A DNA stretch of 64,000 nt from Oryzias latipes (taxonomy: Eukaryota > Chordata > Actinopteri > Beloniformes > Adrianichthyidae): contig NC_019870.2 of assembly GCF_002234675.1 (NCBI RefSeq), forward strand, positions 1,942,485-2,006,484, written 5' to 3'. Under the pieces are notes generated by a model, which was not told the origin of the DNA, ran no database searches, and was given only the letters and a program-made list of their open reading frames with translations. The first letter of the stretch is position 1; each line of letters begins with the position of its first letter. Shown piece by piece: positions 61,648 through 64,000 of the stretch. The position numbers were made by a program, and so were the translations under genes.

Positions 61648-62284
61648 TGGGGGCGGCGCTCCGGGCGCCGCGCCGGAGGGGCGGTAGAAACGTTACCCTA
61701 TAGTATTCTTCTGAGTGCGCGTGCTTTATTTGTAACGGTCACATGTACATGAGGGGCTTTTTTTTTACAGAAAAGGACGTTTCACTGATGAGTCTGAGGC
61801 TCACCTTTATCCAAGCACCTGTCCTCACGCGGGGGGCGGAGCTTCTAGGTGGGTCGACCTTCACGAGGCTGATCGTCTACAGCAACCAGATGATTGGGGC
61901 TGATGACGATGTGTAGCACAAATGCCCCTAGATGCCCCATCAGGGGGCGTTTCTGAACATGGCCGCATGGCAGCAGCTAAACTGTTTCACGCGGGGTTCC
62001 ATCGAATATCGCGATAAATTCACAAAGTGGTCATCTTTATATTTTACAACAGTCCAGACGTTTTACGGCTGTAAAACTCCACACTACACACTTTATACAC
62101 TTTCCTCAGACGCACAACAAAGACACACATGGGTCTATTTGTCTGCAAGTGGATGCATCAGAATGGAGCAGAGCGCGATTTTGCTCCTTATTCCCACCGA
62201 TTTACATCAAACAAGATTCAGAATTTGTTGTCCATTATCAGAAATTATCAGAAAAACATTACAAGAACACTATTTTCATCATAG
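61648..62284 (+). other. mef2c: mef2c 3' UTR, proximal part
   Basis: Presumed 3' UTR. Near 62125-62185 a reverse MITE family B fragment (GGTCTATTTGTCTGCAAGTG, AGAATGGAGCAGAGCG) is visible. No early AATAAA was seen. Confidence 0.4.
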
Positions 62285-62725
62285 TGGGTCTGTAAGCTCC
62301 GCCCACACGCCGACACGTAGGGCTTTCAGGCGCTCTGATGCGTTCAGGGTCAGCGTGGTCAAAGCTGGTTTTTCTCTGCAGGTTTTTTTATATTCTATTG
62401 TTGGGAAATTGAGTTGAATTCAGGGAAAAGTTCAATCAGCTCCTTGGTTTTTCTTGGTTTAGTCTTCATTTTGGGGCGAAGGTCAAACGCTGGCGAGTTC
62501 GCCATAAAGACGTGAAACCAAACCGTTTTCTGCGAGGGACCACTGTTCAATGAAATCATGAAAATTCAAACAATATTGTTTGTTGTTACATTGAGAGTTG
62601 TGTTTTTTATTCAAACTTAAAGAACAACACCTTGAAATCTGATGCAGTGACTCCGCCCCTTACCTGGTAAAACGATTCAAAGGTGATCGTCTGACACATC
62701 AGTGGAACTGAAAGTTTTATTTTCT
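62285..62725 (+). repeat. Repeat family F, copy 2 (mef2c 3' UTR/flank)
   Basis: Direct-orientation near-copy of 51205-51650, starting CACGCCGACACGTAGGGC and ending CATCAGTGGAACTGAA. Confidence 0.85.
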
Positions 62726-63179
62726 CTCTGAACACTTCCTGGCGAGGATGTCGTACATGTACTGCGTGTGTGTTTTGTGTTTTACGGGGTGGGCGGGGTC
62801 ATAAGTTAATAACACGTATGTACATGTGCTCATGTATGCGAATTTTAACGGGAGATGAGCGTGAAGAAGTCCGGTACTCGGAGGACTGGCGCTCCTGCTG
62901 GATCCCTGCGGGGCTGGATCCACGGGCGCTCGGCGCGTTGCGGGTTCAACACACGCGAATGTACGGAAGGCAAAGAGCGGCAAAAGTGCAGGTGGGGAAC
63001 GAGTATGTGCTGGAGGGGGAGGGGCTTTTGACCAACAGGGCGGCGCTGCTGGTTAAAAGGGGGAGGAGGAAGACGAATCGATGGTGACTGGAAAGGTTTT
63101 AGTGGAGAAGGACGCAACGGGTTGCATGAAGAAGAAATCTTCACTTGATGTGAAGAGTTTGTAGACAGTTTTTGTTTTT
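62726..63179. other. Unassigned GC-rich segment downstream of mef2c
   Basis: A 105-codon plus-strand frame (62770-63087) has a protein-like stretch: EDWRSCWIPAGLDPRALGAL followed by an acidic/basic tail ending RRKTNRW. I do not recognise it; possibly a transposon-protein fragment. Confidence 0.25.
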
Positions 63180-63195
63180 AATAAAATAAAATAAA
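63180..63195 (+). promoter_or_regulatory. Candidate mef2c polyadenylation signal(s)
   Basis: Overlapping AATAAA hexamers in TAATAAAATAAAATAAAA, 1.5 kb after the stop codon. Use is inference. Confidence 0.35.
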
Positions 63196-64000
63196 AATCA
63201 GTGAAGACAATCCTACACGACAGAAAAATAAAAATGAACCACAAAAAATAGTTTTCGTGACGGTTTTTCTAAATCGACATCCAGAGGCTGAAACGGCGGC
63301 AAACTGAGCCAGACTTGGTTTGTTCCACTCAAACTTTTATGTCAATCTCCAGACTAAAACAGAGGATTATGGAAATCCTCACATGTCAGGGAAACAAAAC
63401 AAGAACATCTCTTTGAAAGGCACTTTTTTTTTTTTTACCTGGGGAGAAAACTTGAAATCATAAAAAGCCTCCAATCATCTCTTTTTTTCTAGAGCTCCGC
63501 AAACATTTAACTTGTTTTTCACTTAATGCTGAGCGGGTATCACTTCCTCCTTCCCAATTCTTATTCACTAGAAGATTTGATTTATGATTAATGATCAATT
63601 CTAAATAAATGTGGATTTGTATTTCGAAAAAAAAAGTTTTAAAACTGTAAATTATTATAGAAATCTGTGGATTTTTTTTCAAACATGACACTAAAAGTAA
63701 TTTAATTCAAGTATTTCATTGAGGTTAAATACATTTATATGGTCAGTTTATCCCAGACTTTTTTGTTTGGGTGACATTGAACGAACACAGATCGGACACT
63801 AGAGGGCGCTTCCTTTTAAAAAAAAATAGCATATTTGAGTGTATCATCCGTAAACAGGATGCAGTTTCCTGAACCAGAGTCCAGGAGGATGTCTGGATTC
63901 GGTTCTCCCTGAATCCAGATTCAGAACCTTAAAGAACCAGAGCTCAGCAGGCAGAGAACTGTTTGAAGATCCTCCTTCATTTGGGGATTTCTGTTTTCCT
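63196..64000. other. Right flank, nothing gene-like
   Basis: AT-rich. A CTCF-like motif ACACTAGAGGGCGCT (14 of 15) lies at 63796-63810, plus strand. No exon seen. Confidence 0.4.

Overview
The window is nuclear DNA of a ray-finned fish, probably an acanthomorph teleost. It has short-exon genes with GT-AG introns, many small terminal-inverted-repeat (TIR) transposons of fish type, LINE tails, microsatellites and unusually long poly(C)/poly(G) runs. It is not prokaryotic. Most long open frames are repeat artefacts.

Three protein-coding genes can be supported exon by exon. (1) hapln1 (minus strand): a CpG-rich putative 5' noncoding exon near 17.9 kb, a signal-peptide exon at 5.6-5.7 kb and two exons for the Ig-like domain at 1.3-1.75 kb. 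The two hyaluronan-binding Link domains lie beyond the left edge. (2) cetn3 (plus, 24985-27444): complete, 5 exons, 166 aa, four EF-hands, with an RFX X-box and CCAAT box just upstream. (3) mef2c (plus, coding 47423-61647): complete, about 462 aa over ten coding exons, including the MADS/MEF2 domain, an alpha1-type exon, the 24-nt beta microexon, and a C-terminus with a sumoylation/phosphorylation motif. The ca/cb paralogue cannot be decided. All three have orthologues in human 5q14, so this is a compacted, rearranged version of that synteny block.

Layout: 1-6 kb holds hapln1 exons among LINE, LTR and MITE debris. 6-17.9 kb is hapln1 intron 1 with microsatellites, a split tandem array and several MITEs. 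17.9-19.1 kb holds the putative hapln1 promoter beside a 30-bp minisatellite. 19.2-24.7 kb is mostly transposons and simple repeats. 24.8-27.7 kb is cetn3. 27.7-47.3 kb is the presumed mef2c upstream region, with candidate noncoding first exons near 35.4, 37.7 and 38.0 kb. 47.3-61.7 kb is mef2c. 61.7-64 kb is its 3' UTR/flank with a repeat also present in intron 2.

The non-coding signals most worth following are: 11 E-boxes at exact 10-bp phase in mef2c intron 2; a cluster of MEF2-like, TEAD-like and AP-1 sites next to a Z-DNA-prone palindrome in the same intron; a convergent pair of full-consensus CTCF motifs around the mef2c 5' half; a substitution at a conserved MADS residue that is also the -1 splice position; and several nested or TSD-flanked transposons. 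No convincing new gene system was found. All assignments are from reading the sequence and recalled family knowledge; no search was run.
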